A stretch of DNA of 64,000 bases. Source: Sipunculus nudus. Its lineage: Eukaryota > Annelida > Sipuncula > Golfingiida > Sipunculidae. Both the position numbers and the translations under genes were made by a program. The notes beneath the pieces were generated by a model. That model was not told the origin of the DNA and made no database searches. It was given only the letters and a program-made list of their open reading frames with translations. Positions within the stretch are counted from its first letter, which is position 1. Each line of letters starts with the position of its first letter. Where the stretch lies: NCBI GenBank assembly GCA_026874595.1, contig CM049307.1:54598370-54662369 (forward strand). The letters run 5' to 3'. Positions 31,210-44,700 of the stretch are shown in pieces.

Positions 31210-31619
31210 TGTTACAGTGCTCTATTGTGTGACACGGGCGTGGCTCGTGTTGTTACATTCCGTACTGGTTGAACTCTTGTTGTCATGTGGGCCTTGAGTT
31301 TTCACGCTCGGTAGTGGGTCACGTGATTAGCTTGGTATGTGTGGAGATACACACGGCTGTGTCTTTCTGGAGAGTTCCTGAAACGTCTGTTTACTGTGGA
31401 GTAGGGTACTTTGTAGACTGTTTGAGAAGTGGAAGGTTCCCGGCTTAGGGTGTGAAGGTATATAAAGGGCTGTTTTTTAGAACCAGAGAGCAGACAGCAG
31501 AGCAGATTTCAGCGGACGCAGAAGCATGTGCCAGATTCTAAGACCTTATCCGAAGAATGCGGCAATTATACATTTTCATCCTGGAATTTATACATTGCAA
31601 GAACTTTCCACAGGACTGT
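31210..31619 (+). repeat. 3' LTR of the Gmr1-like element, truncated
   Basis: Matches 22859-23316 with a deletion of about 35 bp (5' LTR 23252-23288 missing) and lacks the last 320 bp or so of the 5' LTR. Family A sequence follows at once, so the truncation happened at the junction. Confidence 0.85.
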
Positions 31620-31889
31620 CATTTCGTGATGGTAACTATTGCCGTTTTTTAAGTTAGTTTGAGTTAACGTACAGACGACGGCCGACGCCACACCATCGCA
31701 TAAGCTCAAAGGTTCGCTAAAAATCCTACAATAATAAATGTTTCAGCTGAAAAATAAGGTAAATTGAGTAAACCTAGCTCCAGTCTTATAGTCATGGCAA
31801 TATGCCTAATTCAAAAGAACATTTCAGTGATATAAAGCGTACCAGGAGCAGACCATATTTGCTATTTGAAAGAATTTCTCCTGACTTCA

Positions 31890-32072
31890 ATCGGGGTGGC
31901 CGCTTGGTGGTCCGTTAGCTGGGGTCATTTTAGCCATAAGGGTGGACAAAAAGTGTCCGTAGTCCTGAATAGCGGGGTGTCCGCCCCAGAGGGATTCTTC
32001 ATGTAGTAATAATGCTCCGTCGGCCAAAAAAGTGTCCGTTAGGCGGGATGTCCACAGCCCAGGGTTTCACTG
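31890..32072 (+). mobile_element. Right end of a pogo/Tigger-like element
   Basis: Three degenerate GTGTCCGT…GCGGG.TGTCC units, then GGGTTTCACTG and TA at 32073-32074. This is the inverted partner of the end at 18219. If both ends belong to one insertion, it is the outer shell of the 18-32 kb nest. Confidence 0.4.
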
Positions 32073-32168
32073 TAATACTATCTCACCATTCATCTTAATC
32101 CACTCTACATATTTCAGATAACCTTATCAAGAAAACATAAAAATACAACTTGGTACATATGATTGACA

Positions 32169-32174
32169 TTTATT
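32169..32174 (-). terminator. SAFB-like gene polyadenylation signal
   Basis: TTTATT on the plus strand, that is AATAAA on the minus strand, about 600 bp after the stop codon. It gives a 3' UTR of about 32150-32769. No other feature is seen in that UTR. Confidence 0.6.
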
Positions 32175-32769
32175 TCATACAGCACAAAAAATAACAGATG
32201 AATCACATAACATCAAGCTGCCATGGTGCAAGATGAAATGACTAAAAAATAACCATGATTCCATGATAGCTGGTACATGTGCACACACACGACAGGCAAT
32301 CACCTCACAATTTCTTGTCAGTTTATAATAGCACAGCCTCAATAGATCTGCTCTATGCTTTTCAGGGTCATGCTGATTGTCCACTCTAGAGCCTATTATT
32401 AAGCAATAGTTATTGTGGCATATATGAGCATGGAACCAGTCTACCAGTCTGTGTACCAGTTTTGTGTAATGGCTCAGTCCATGAGAACATGTGGGGTGTT
32501 TACCCGTCAACATGACAAGCAGGTCTCAAGTCTATTTTATCCACCCTTTAGGGGTGCTTGATGAATACACACATGGCCATTGGTGGGTAACATTTCTTTC
32601 TTAAAATAACCCATGTATGTCAGATGAGACACTAATAGCATGATAACAACTACATGACTATGCCTGGAAAACTGAGATCTCTCTGCGCTGTCATCCAATC
32701 TGCACATATGCCTGTCCAGTGACAGTCACAGGTTTAGATATATATATACACACATGCATGAATGAAAGT

Positions 32770-35700
32770 TTAGTATCGACGTATTCCTGTTCCACCTGGC
32801 AGAGCTTTATAGGCATCGTAACGGATTTCTGTCGGTCGGGCTGCTGCAGCACCCATGGCTCCCATCATGATATTGGCAGCCTGGGCGGCAGCTCCGAGAA
32901 ACACATTGCTGGCATGAGGGGGCTGTAGCATTTGCTGGTCCACTCCAGCGGAGGTGTGCTGTGGACGCATGTTTGTGCGGGTGTCCTGCACTGAACCTAC
33001 GTTGTTACCATGCCAACGATCTTGTTGGCGACTGGTCATCTCATTGCCACTCCCCGACCAGCTGTCCTTCTGTCCCCATTGGTCTTGGTTGCTTGGTGGG
33101 TCACCTATAAAAGACAAAGCCATGTGTTTTTATTCAGTGATACAAAAAGTAAACAAACAATATAACGAACCACATCTCCAATCACTTGAACTTTTTCTAT
33201 AATAAATTACAGGACTGTAAGGAAATTTGTTTTTCTGTACAGCAGCCTCCTGTTCAAGACAACTGTAGAAACTAGTATATGAAATTGTGGCTTACAGAAT
33301 TGTGAAAAAAAAATTTATTTTAAATAAAAGGATAATACTGTTAAACATATAAACATGCTATGCCTTACTAGGTTTTATGATAAATCATATTTTAAAAAAA
33401 ATTTCAATGGTTGTGAGGGGCAAGCATTGAGCCTTTCAGGAGTGAATTTAAAATACAGGCAAGTCAAGGGGTCAAGTGTGAAGTTCCTCGAGAGAAATCA
33501 CAGAAACTATTTATATACTGGATCAATCTCTCTGGTTTTATTTTATGATTTAATTGTTTATTCCACTGAACTAATATAAATTCTTTGATTGGTAGCACCT
33601 GGTTACAAGGTTCATTAACATGTTACATGCACATACATAAAACCTGCAAGTATACACTGATAGCAAGTATGCACCACTGGTATAAGAGGTGAGAAAGCTG
33701 GGACAAATACAGATGTTAGCCCGGATAAAGATATGGTCAGTATAAGGTACAGAAGCCCAATCAGAGGAAAAAGTATCATTATACAAGGATATCAACACAG
33801 GATATGTACAATGAATGCCAGGGAGGGAAGTAACCAGTTCACAGACAAAAGATTAAATTTATGACTACAAAGATCATATAGCAATGTTTTATTAAATGTT
33901 TCAGATTTAATTTTTTCAGTGTAGTGAAACAATGCTGTAGAATATGTATCTCACTGGGAGCTGCATGTGGACCCGCAAATCATGCACTAATAGCAACAAG
34001 CTAATTGCGCGTGGATTCATAGGCCAATTAATTTCTGCATATATAGAATGGCAATTGGACTACATTGGAACCAAGTCTATCATTTAAAGATGTCCAAATA
34101 CACTTTGGTTTAATTAATAAGGTATCTGGAAATAAACTGGCTCTGGGACTTTTTTTTTGTCACACCAATTAAAATATTCCAAAATAAAACCAAGCTATCT
34201 TGTATTGATGGTGGCTTAATTTTTCCAGTGTTTTGGGGGCAAAAAGTGAAAACGGCAGAGGTAGCTTACCAAGGATGCCTGGCCCTGAGTTGAATGATTT
34301 ATCACGGCTGCGATCATCCTGGCCTTGCATACCTCGGTGACTGCTACCACCACCGCCTCCACCATGCCCACCACCACCATGAGAGTGACCACCATGCCAG
34401 TTATCTCGCCCCTGAGAGTCTGAGTAGCCCCGGTCGCCCATTGAGCCCCGAGAGTCTAAAACAAACACCGGGTCACTGTTAAGCCATGGGGGTTCGGCCC
34501 AAATGCATCTGGTCCATTACAAGATATCAATCCACTAAATGGAAACTAAATCTGAACATAGGGTCAGGGATCTATTGTAAATTTGAAAAGGGATACATGA
34601 TCATGGATTGGGATGGAGAAGATTCCACAGGGAGAGAAAAACTTGCAAATAATTGTACAGCTACCAGAGCATGCTGGGACTTAATTCAACTGATTCACAG
34701 CCTCAGAGGTAACTTGGCCACAATTCAACCCATTCACAGGTAACTTGTTAGTGAACTACCCAAACTAACATTACTCAAAGGAAATCTAATACTAAACCAA
34801 AATCCTAATGGTATCTGACCTGTGAGGAAGCATGCTTTCATGCAGCTGAAAAGCAATACATGACCAGCTTTTTTCAGTTGGATGTATCGTGAGCACTTTC
34901 TAAAATGGCTTAATCACAAATAGTTAATTTGATACAATTTTCGAAGTGTCGGCAAAAACTGCTGTATTTTTAGATATTTAAAACTTTGAGAATGATTTGT
35001 GATGAAGTAAGGATGTACAATTTAAAAGGTATATTTTGCAAAGCTGACCTTACCTGATACAGCATAATGGCAAGAAGCTGCTTTCTATAAGGATAAGGCA
35101 AGTGCATGCTTTCTGGCTTGGGAGTAAAATTACATCAAAGCCTTTAAGGTGGCATGGGTAGGACTTTATAACTTTATAAAGGTAGTATTCTGTATCTTAC
35201 AAAAGGTTGCTCAGTCCTTGCATCGCTCTTCAATGTTCCACTGAACTCAAAGCGAGCTGGGATTATGCTGGTCATCACAGCAACCACTGAGATAGAGACA
35301 GTATCTTACAATCACCGACCTTCAGTAGCACATGGTTCAAACATTATATTAGCTGAACCAAAACTGAATTATTCACTTTAAGGACCTTTTAAGGAAATTA
35401 CAAACTTTACATTACAAGTTATGCACATTAAGGTACTAATTGTTGGTATTCATGATAAAATGACAAATGATGCATCTTACTTAATTGAAATGTCAAGAAG
35501 TCTCAAGTGGTATGTAAATATTTTCCCCAAATGTCTGATTGATATCACTTTGCAGATATCTCTTTTGCTTTTAATTGCAATGCAAGTTGTTTCTATTTTC
35601 CAAATTACAAGGCAATAATTGTCAAATTTCATTTCTATTTCTATTTCTGATTTCTCCCTGAAATTTTATGACTTAATAGGTATTTTTAAATCGAATTTTA

Positions 35701-38700
35701 AGACATTTAAGAACACTGCAGGGTGCGAGACCTTTCACTGTGTCTGAAGTCATATTCTTCAGTTAATTTCAGGGTTTCAGCAATATCCGAGATCATCTCA
35801 CACACTAGGGTTCTGTGGACAACAACCCCCCTCCCCACTAAAAAAAGACTTGATCAACCCTCTGTGAGAAACAAAGCTGTGGTTCCATGGGAGCACCTCT
35901 AAGGAAATCATGATCTCATTCCAAGAAAACCTCAGCTCTGGACCAGTCTGGGTTACCCATCAGCCCGTTAATGAATATTTGAAGTAAGAACTATGAAAAT
36001 AGTTCTGTACAAGTGTACTAATACACAGTGATAGAAAGTATGTCAACACTTCTCATGTTCTGCTCACTGGCCTTGAAATTATATAAATAAGGCCACATAT
36101 ATTCAGCAGTTGACACAGAGTGGCAGGTTTCCAGTTTTTCGTCTAATTATGCTGATCTGTCTGTGTCTGCTGCGGGATATACATGTCTTAATTATATGAT
36201 TTTAAGAGCCTGTGGTACCAGGATTTATGTTTTTCACCCAAAAATATATACTTGATCATGCTCTATATCAGAAAGTGGAGCATAAGCATTATTAAGAAAT
36301 TAATGAAGCAGCAGGGACAGGAAGGTCTTAACATGCTTGTTACAGAGTTGAGAATATATTATTAGCAAACTGCAAAAGTAAATGGGCTGAAATATGGCAG
36401 TTGCTTGTAGAGAGAAGGTGCAGAACTGGACACCACATTTAAGTTACTGCAAGCACAAATATCCCTTAATGACAGCTCCATGTGCACAGCTGTATCAGAA
36501 AAAGTGGAAACTGCTGATCAGGATTTATAAACTCCTCGCATGACCACATTTATTGAATATTTCAGTCACTTTAAATACAAATTATTTTTAATGAGAAAAT
36601 ATTTTGGTGTTTAGCCAAAATAATCATTTTCTCTTTTTGGTAAAGTCAGACAGAACAGAATGCCAGGAATGAACCTTTAGCAACAGTAACCAAGGGGCAT
36701 GGCTTAGTCATGCAAATTATTATTTTTGGGTAGTCCAGCACCGCAGTCAGGCAGCACAGCAGTGAAACCTGTGAACCAAGCATGGAAAGCAAAATAAACC
36801 TACTATGACTCTCTCTTGCCTTCTTGCCTACACTTTGAGCTGAAATTGGTACATTAAATACTGACTGATGTGTGTGTTAAACAGAAGCAAAGGTTACAGA
36901 AATGAATACACCCAAAATAGATCAACATGTTTAGTGATAGCATGCATGTTGCGAAAGCATATGCTAATTCTACGAGTTTGAATTCAGATACTGATCAGTT
37001 ACAGGCACTGAAGCCTGTATACTTCATATCATAAACTGATAGTTTAAAACTCAGGAGTAAAATGATATGTGTGATATGCAAATTCTCCCCATCCTCAGAA
37101 GACTGTGTGGTGAGGTCATGGTTGGTTACTTCATAATTTGCTTAAATTTGATGATTTAATTAACAAGTCACAATTTAGACATGTAGGAGCAAAAGCAGGG
37201 TCTTCAGATCTGGACATTGAAGGTGGTGGTAAACATGTTTGTTGATTTTAAAATTAAGGGATTTTTTATTAATTGAAACCTGCATAAAGATCAAATCATC
37301 AATTAAACAAGCACCATTTTCTATATGTACGAGTGAAAATTTGAAATTAGGGGGAGAGGTAATTGATAAATCAGGGAAAATGAGCTTAAAAAGATAAAAG
37401 GATTCATAGGGTGTCTCGACTTTTACTAAGTACACAGAACTTTTATTTTTTACTTTTGTTGAAAATTGACCCAGGTTTCTTCTAATCTTACATCTAAAAC
37501 AAAACGGAGCATGTTTTGTGGGTAGGCAAAGGTGTAGACTGTTGGGCTTTAACACCAGAGCCTACTGGCTAAACAGGCCCTAGCTTATCCTGGTTTCTAT
37601 AGCGTGAAGCGACTTAGGAGTTAACCTACTGGATGGGGATCTAGTCTATCACAGGTTACCTTGCCAGGATTTACTGATACCCATTTCTACTGCTGGGTTG
37701 ACAGAGGCACACTTTAGATAGGGATCTTGCCCAATGGGCTTGGCACTGTCGGGGGTCTGACAGGGATTCAAACCCATGACCTCTCGAACATGAGCCCCGC
37801 ACTTGAATCAATACAACCCTGCCCCCAATCTGTGGATAAGACTTATTATAAAATTCTTGTTTCTGACACTTGCTGCCACAACAAATCTGAATTAAAACCA
37901 TAGTTTCACTTTTGGTGCCATTTCCCCTGAAATCACAGCATATATACCTAATTTTTCATGAAGATTTCCTTAAGAAATGACAAACCACTTAGTAAATACC
38001 TGGTTGGAAAGCAGATGTTATCAGCTGGATTTCTGTCAACAGCTTCCATATCAATGTTCATGTCTCTCTCTCAACTTTGACAATATTAATATCATATATA
38101 TAAGTAATCTCATATTAAAAGTAACATGTGAAAATTAGCGTCAAATGAGGTTGTTCAACATTTATTTTTGTCTTGAAAATACAGAATTTCTAATTTTGTC
38201 CCATTTAAGTATCCCATTATCATGTGGGAATCTCGCCTATTAGTTTGTTATAGCTTTCCAATGAAGAGCAGAGTCAAATACATTAAGCCTAGTTAAGGCT
38301 CAACAGAAGCTTCTTTTAAATACCTTTGTTTATGCTGTTATCTTGATAGCGATCCCTCCCTCCATGCATATCCCTTCTATCCGAGACTCCAGACATATTG
38401 CCTCTGTCTGATTTCCAATCACTCCCCCTGCGGGCTGGCGGTGGAGAAGCAGCACGTGTAGATGACTGCCCATGCCCCATACGGTCACCACGTCGGTCTA
38501 TATGGTCTCTGCCAGACGTGTACTCTTGTCGCCTAGGTGGAGGGGCAAAATCTCGCCTATCACGGTCATCACGTATATTGCCTCTCTGTTCTCTTACTGG
38601 TTGATGATCCTCGCGGGCCGGACCCCTTGATCCTCTGGTGTCCCCTCTGATAGGACTGCGGTCCCGATCTTCCCGAGCTTGAGGTCTGTCGTCATGGCTA

Positions 38701-41700
38701 ATTGGTGGACGGTTACCTCCACGATTACCTCTGTCATCATACCTTAAGTATAAAAAACATAAATGCTGGATAAAGCTATTATATTTTGGGTGTGATATTA
38801 TTATATGTTACATATGGAGTTTCAATGGAAAGCAAGATATTCTGAATATGTTCTGAATTCAACTTAAAATATTAATAGTTTCAGGTTACTCAGCTATTGC
38901 GTCAATCTTCAAAGTTCACTAGAACTCAAAGCGAGCTGGGATTATGCAAGTCATCACAGTAACCTTATTCTAAACAATTTTTTAAACTAAATTTTGAGGT
39001 AAATATACAGAAATCAATCATTTAATTAATTCAATGAATGATTTAAGGTGGACTACAATATACCTGTCATATCGTTCTTGTCTGCCCCTGTCATCAGCAG
39101 GTCTTCTGTCTCGGACTTCGCGTGGAGGAGGAGTTGGGTTTCGTCTCACCACCTCCCTGCGGTCTTCATACCTCTGAGCTGGAGCTTCATTTCTACTCTC
39201 TCTGCGATCATAGCGCTCAGGTCTTCTATCATAATCTTGCCCACTGCCACGACTATTGTCATAATTTCTGTTGGTTTGTGTATTCCTGTCCCTGGATTAT
39301 ATAATACAATTTATACAACATCACCATTTATACTAAATATATACTTAACTCACTATATACTCATTTTAATAGACAACACTTGACGGTGGGGGTATAGGAG
39401 CCTCATAATAAATCATTACTAAGATCATTTATTATCAACAAATGTATGCATGAATAAAGACCAGCAAAATGATCATAATGAAACATATCAGGGCATTATG
39501 AAAATCAGTGGGCTTTGAGGCAAAACCCAGCCTAAAATTGAAAAATAAAATTCTTATAAATTAACACATCACTTATGGAGAGAAATGCTACATCAAGACT
39601 TGTAGAACTTTATTTTGTCATTTCATTGTACACAGGAACTGAACTTCCAACAAAGAAGCATTATTATTCTAATACCACAACAGTAACATAAAGTGAAACA
39701 TGCTGACCATATACAGAAGTGAAGTTCTAAATGAAACTTTTGAAATTTCAATGGTTTCAGGTTACTCAGCAATTGCTTCCATCTTCAAAGTTCACTTGAA
39801 CTCAAAGCGAGCTGGGATTATGCAGGTCATCATTGTAACCTTTCTCTCTCAAAACTTTACTTATTAGGTTTGCAACATGAAATGAAATCTTGGGTGGTTT
39901 GGTAAACAGACTGCTGTATTTTTAAATTCAACATGCAACCTCTGACATCCAGGTTTAAGTGTGCATGCAAAAGGGCAGCCCCCATGAATGGTTTCAAGAT
40001 ACCGGGAGAAACACACCTTTCAGAGTTTGATAAAAGTGCAGGGATAAGACATGAAAATACTAGGAGGACAGCGTTCAGGTAAGAATCCATCTGCAGAGTT
40101 TTGTTGCAAGGGGACATGTATCAGCAAAGTTAAGAGCAGATTAACCCCTTTTTGGACCACACTAAAATTGTAGTGGGATGCAGTCGTTGGAGAACTGATA
40201 ATGTTCGTAAAGCATTTTATGGTCAATGCACAGATACAGTACAACTCAAATGGGCCTACTGAAAATGAGGCTCTAAGACCGTCTTAAAGACCAGACAATG
40301 CCTTAATCTGTCAAACAAAAGCAATATAAACTAGAATACGGGTAGTCGACAAGCAACTACATGTATCCGCCAAAATCAGAGTAGGACGGGTGAAGTGAGG
40401 CTTGGATTGAGTGGCAAGGGGATATAGAGTTAGTTGTGTTACATATTAGCATGGATGTCTGCCACGTAAACATGACTGTGGGTGGTGCCACCTGTTATTG
40501 GACAAGAAACTATCCAAGATGTATACACATGCAAAATTTCCGGTGGAAAAGTCAAACCACTGCTGAGATATGAGTGATTTTATCCCACAGCAGACAAACA
40601 CAAGGACTCTTTGCAAAAATGGTTGCAGGTGTGGCCACCAGTTTCTTGTATAATAAAGAGCTATGTGAGATTCCACCTGTCATAAAGTCAAGAAAGCTAT
40701 CCAGGATGTATACACATGCCAAATTTCAGGTGAATTAGTCAAACCACTGCAGAGATATGAGTGATTTTTACCCAAGGCAGACAACGGATGGAAGCTGTGC
40801 AAAAATGGCTGCAGGTGGCGCCACCATTTTTGTGTATGTTATAAAGCTATCCAAGGGCTACATTTGTGTAAAAAATTTTTTCCTGATTGGTCAAACAAGT
40901 CCGAAGATATGTGGGTTAATGTGTCAAAACAGACGCACAGATGGACACACAGGAGAGAGGAAGGTCAGAGGTCCAGTAGTCTGAAGGAGTGCTCTGAAAA
41001 CAAATACGACAGCAGTGGAACCCGGTCAAAAACATAGTATCCGCAAAACTTTGTTTTGGCGGATACAATAATATGATACCACACTGAAGTGTTTACTTGC
41101 TCAAAGTTTTCCCCAATTATCTAAATACTCATATCAGCAGTACTTAATAACTCCAAAAATTCACAAATCTGCCACTGGAAATACCAAGTCATAATATTAA
41201 GCACATCTGTTCATGAAATACCATAACAATTTCATGATTACCTGTTATCAAAGTTGCCTCCACCACCACTCCCAGTGCCAGATTCGTATCTATTTGATAA
41301 AGCTGGTCTCTTTGGCTCTCCCCAGTAGGTGTAGTCCCTTCTGTTCTCATAGGCTCGTTTCTGGGCACGTCGTTGTTCCTCTTGCCTGGGGAGAAACCAT
41401 TGTATAAGGTATAGACGTGCTTGGGAAAACTCATTTAGAGGACACTAAGATTTACAGCAACATGCATTGGCTGGTTACTCAGGAAATCCTTTAATCATCA
41501 ATAAAGGTTCCTGGGAACTCAGTGTACACATCTCATCACCGTAACCGTTGGTCATATGAAACACAACACAGAACAGTCACAATGTTATTTAAAGAATTGA
41601 TTAAAATTGTCATTATAATGTCAGAAACGTGCTCAACACATTATTTGAAACTCTCTTAACTGAAGGGACAGCCTGGTACAATTCATCATATCAAGGGTTA

Positions 41701-44700
41701 AAATTAAAAGTTTTATATTACAGGGTTCCTGCACCTCTTGGCAATGCAAATTTAAGACCTTTTTAAGACCAGGTGACAGAAAATTTAAGACACTCTTATA
41801 CACAGAATTCTTTAATGGCCCTACTGTGCTTTAAAACTACTGAAGATCCCAACTTGGCATCTGTTGCAGAGACTAATACTCCTGACATTTGTAGAGCCTT
41901 CATTTATTAGCTGAGCAGTGCTTAGAATCTAATGAGACTTTTTCAGGCCCCAGGGGAACCCTGTATTATTCAGCCTTGTATATTTCTGGATTTACATGCA
42001 AGGGCTAGGAATATGTAGTATGTAATTATCCTCTTTGACTAACAAGTATAGCATGCACCGATCATCTCACCTGAGCTGTTCTTGTCTTCTGAGTTCTTCT
42101 CTCTCCCGCTCAATTTCCCTGCGTTCTCTCTCCAGCCTCAAGCGTTCACGTTCAAGTCTAAGTGCCTCCTGTCGGTCTCTCTCCAGTCGTTCCCGCTCCA
42201 TCCTGCAAGATCATGGTAGATATTACATATTTTGATAGTTCCTGGTATCTTTGAGGATTGATTTACAGATTTAGATTCTGCAAAACTCAGTTGTCTCTAG
42301 GAACACCCAAAAAATTGTTTTTTGTCAAATTTAAATAAAATGTGAGAATATTATAATATATCCTTACGAGGATTGCACGTTTGGGAGTGTAAAGGGAATT
42401 TTCTTTAAAAATATTATTGCAAAGCATCAAAGGTAATAATAATGATGAAATTGGGCAAATTCTACAAAAGAAGTGACTGGTTATCTGTTTTTGACTTGTT
42501 AGTCTAATACAAAAGAATTCAACTTTAAAAGCAAAATTTACTTTAATCTTTCCTTGACTCTGAGGAGCCTCATGGCTTCATCTCTCTGTTTCCGCTCAAT
42601 TTCCCTCTGTCTGATTTTCTCTCGTGATATTTCTCGTTCTCTGCGACGTTCCTGTTCTCTTAAAATTCTCTCTCTCTGTCGAACTCTCTCTTGTTCTCTT
42701 TGTTCCTAAATTCACAAATGAAAATTTATAATCAATTGTATCATCCACTCTGTAAATGAAACATTTCTTTTTAATGTTATCATTTAAGTGATTTAAAGTT
42801 TTAGTCCCTGGGTAATATTAAAGAATCTTCAGAAAATATAAAAACTTGAAAACAGTTAACTGTATTCACTTAATTGGGAAAACACACAGAATTTCTTATT
42901 GAAACATTAAATATGTTGTTACTACAATATACCACACAAATGACAAGGGTGATGCATGGTTTGTATGATGAACAGCCACTTACTCTGATTTTTTTAAATG
43001 ATAAAATGTCTTTCTTCTCGTCTTTAGCCCTGGACCCTTCTTTACTTTGCCTGCGTTCTGGAAAAGATCAACATACCACATGAGAATTAAAACAAATAAC
43101 ATTTCATCACAACTTTTTGAAGGCTGTTAAGGCTTCAGTTTGATAGGTTATATGTGTCTGTGGCATCTAAATACCGACAGTTACTAAAGCAAATTGCAGG
43201 GTAAACTCTGTACAAGCACCTCTCCACTTCAAACACTATAGTCCGTTCCAGTACCCCTGTCCACCTGTTTTTTCGCGATTATTTATTTGTGAGCCAAAGA
43301 ACGCCAAAACTGTTTGACCTTGGGGAAGATGGAGGAAAAAGCGCAATTAACTATTATGGAAATAATAGCCTACCTTATGTAATTTTCCTGTAAACAATTT
43401 AAAACCATTTTATGAGTAACTAGTCTATTCTTTAGCGACATCTTGCCACTAATCTGTTAAATGGGCATATCAGGGGATAGTGATGACGTCATAATAGACG
43501 TGACGTACTAAAGAGGCACCAACATTCACGGTACCAATAATCAAGAGCTGCCGACCTCTGTTTACAGCGAGAATTGTATTCTTCGCGTGCACGCGCTTCA
43601 CTGTTACGTCACATTACTTTATATCCAAATCCAAGGAGGATAAACAATGGCCGCATATTAGGGACGCCATGAACCACGGATATATACGAGACATGTCAAC
43701 CAGGCCGTAAAGTAAATAATATTTAAATCTTAAGTAGGTAAGGTACCAAAAATTACGCTTTTGCCTCTTTATGCCAATGGTGCAAATTTTGTTTGCCAAA
43801 TTTGTCTTATGTAGAGATAATCGCGAAAAATCAGGTGGACAGGGGTACAGGAATGGACTATAGACAGTTCCATAAGAACAGGATTCAAGTCTGCAACCTC
43901 TGTAGGCAACTGTCAAAGGCCATAAATTTCAAGGTTCCACTGCTTAAGATACATGGTTTCCTATAATCCTAGTAATCATCTCTTATTTAACAAATTTATG
44001 GTTAACTTACTACAAATTATTAAATTCATTAATAGGCTAAGAATTTTAACATGCTAATCCCACCTTCAGGTGGGTTTTAAATTCCTGTGATAGCAGGAAT
44101 ATAGACATAAATTCAACCTTTCTTTCCTGCCAGACATGTTAAGGTGGAGTCCTGTGATTATCATTTACTCTGTTAGTTCAGTTAAGAGTAAAAGTTACTG
44201 AAAGCCAGGACCTTCAAGGGTTAAAGCTGTAAGGGAAAAAGTCACCTTCATTGACTGAAGACTACACATACCTTCAGGTTTCTTTGGAGGGGCCTTCTTG
44301 TCCCCCTCTCTGGGAGACTTGTGGTCAGTTTTAGACTCTTCTTTCTTTGTTGGGGTCTTTGGACTAGACTTCTTCACTTCAGATTCTACAACATTCGAAC
44401 ATCATATTACATTGGGGTGTCTCATCTGTCACCTATTTATACACCTGTTATCAGCATCTCCAGAGGTAATGCAACAATTTTCTTAATATTTTCTTTATTC
44501 TTAAAATGGCCATCTTTCCACTAATTAAATTTCACATTCAAATACCCCTTTTTGATGACTTTCAAGGGTTCATAATTCAAGTTATCAAGGTACAATACAG
44601 CAACACAAATATCTAAAACAGTAAATGTGGCCAGTAAAAAAAAAATACACTATTACAATATAGCTGTATCCCTTCTGGAAGGACAACAAACCTTAACAGC

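Larger units (their letters stand above)
22859..31619 (+). mobile_element. Gmr1-like Ty3/gypsy LTR retrotransposon, decayed and split
   Basis: Complete architecture: 5' LTR, primer site, Gag with SCAN-like domain and zinc knuckle, protease, integrase, reverse transcriptase, RNase H, G-run polypurine tract, 3' LTR. The order protease-integrase-RT-RNase H is that of Ty1/copia, not normal Ty3/gypsy, and together with the SCAN-like capsid marks the Gmr1-like clade (Goodwin and Poulter; SCAN link by Emerson and Thomas). Several stops and frameshifts make it inactive. A family B element (26757-29199) splits the integrase. The whole lies inside family A copy 2. Confidence 0.88.
18995..31723 (+). mobile_element. 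Family A element, copy 2 (hosts nested insertions)
   Basis: The 5' end is the hairpin GGCCT-AC-AGGCC (18995-19006), then the word GCGAACCTGTG (19011-19021). The 3' end is CAAAGGTTCGC (31707-31717) plus TAAAAA, the inverted partner with one mismatch. The interior has repeated units carrying 'ggcaccaccagt.ttgtata' and 'agaaataagcaggga' blocks (19150-19500), then CCTGGCTGCACTGAGTGAAC units (19580-19920). It is interrupted by family D (20527-22318) and by the Gmr1-like LTR element (22859-31619). After that element the family A sequence resumes at about 31620, matching 17786-17830. No coding capacity of its own. Confidence 0.7.
34456..38323 (-). other. SAFB-like intron with one snoRNA and a SINE
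   Basis: The 3.9-kb intron holds the C/D snoRNA candidate at 35205-35285 and a tRNA-derived SINE at about 37544-37830. The open frames here (34486-34743, 35421-35618, 37175-37555) have no recognisable content. Confidence 0.6.

Noticed and set aside
41740-41800. AATTTAAGACCTTTTTAAGAC segment as a regulatory site
   Set aside because: This phrase is common in decayed hAT-type MITEs; only a fragment is present and no ends can be set.
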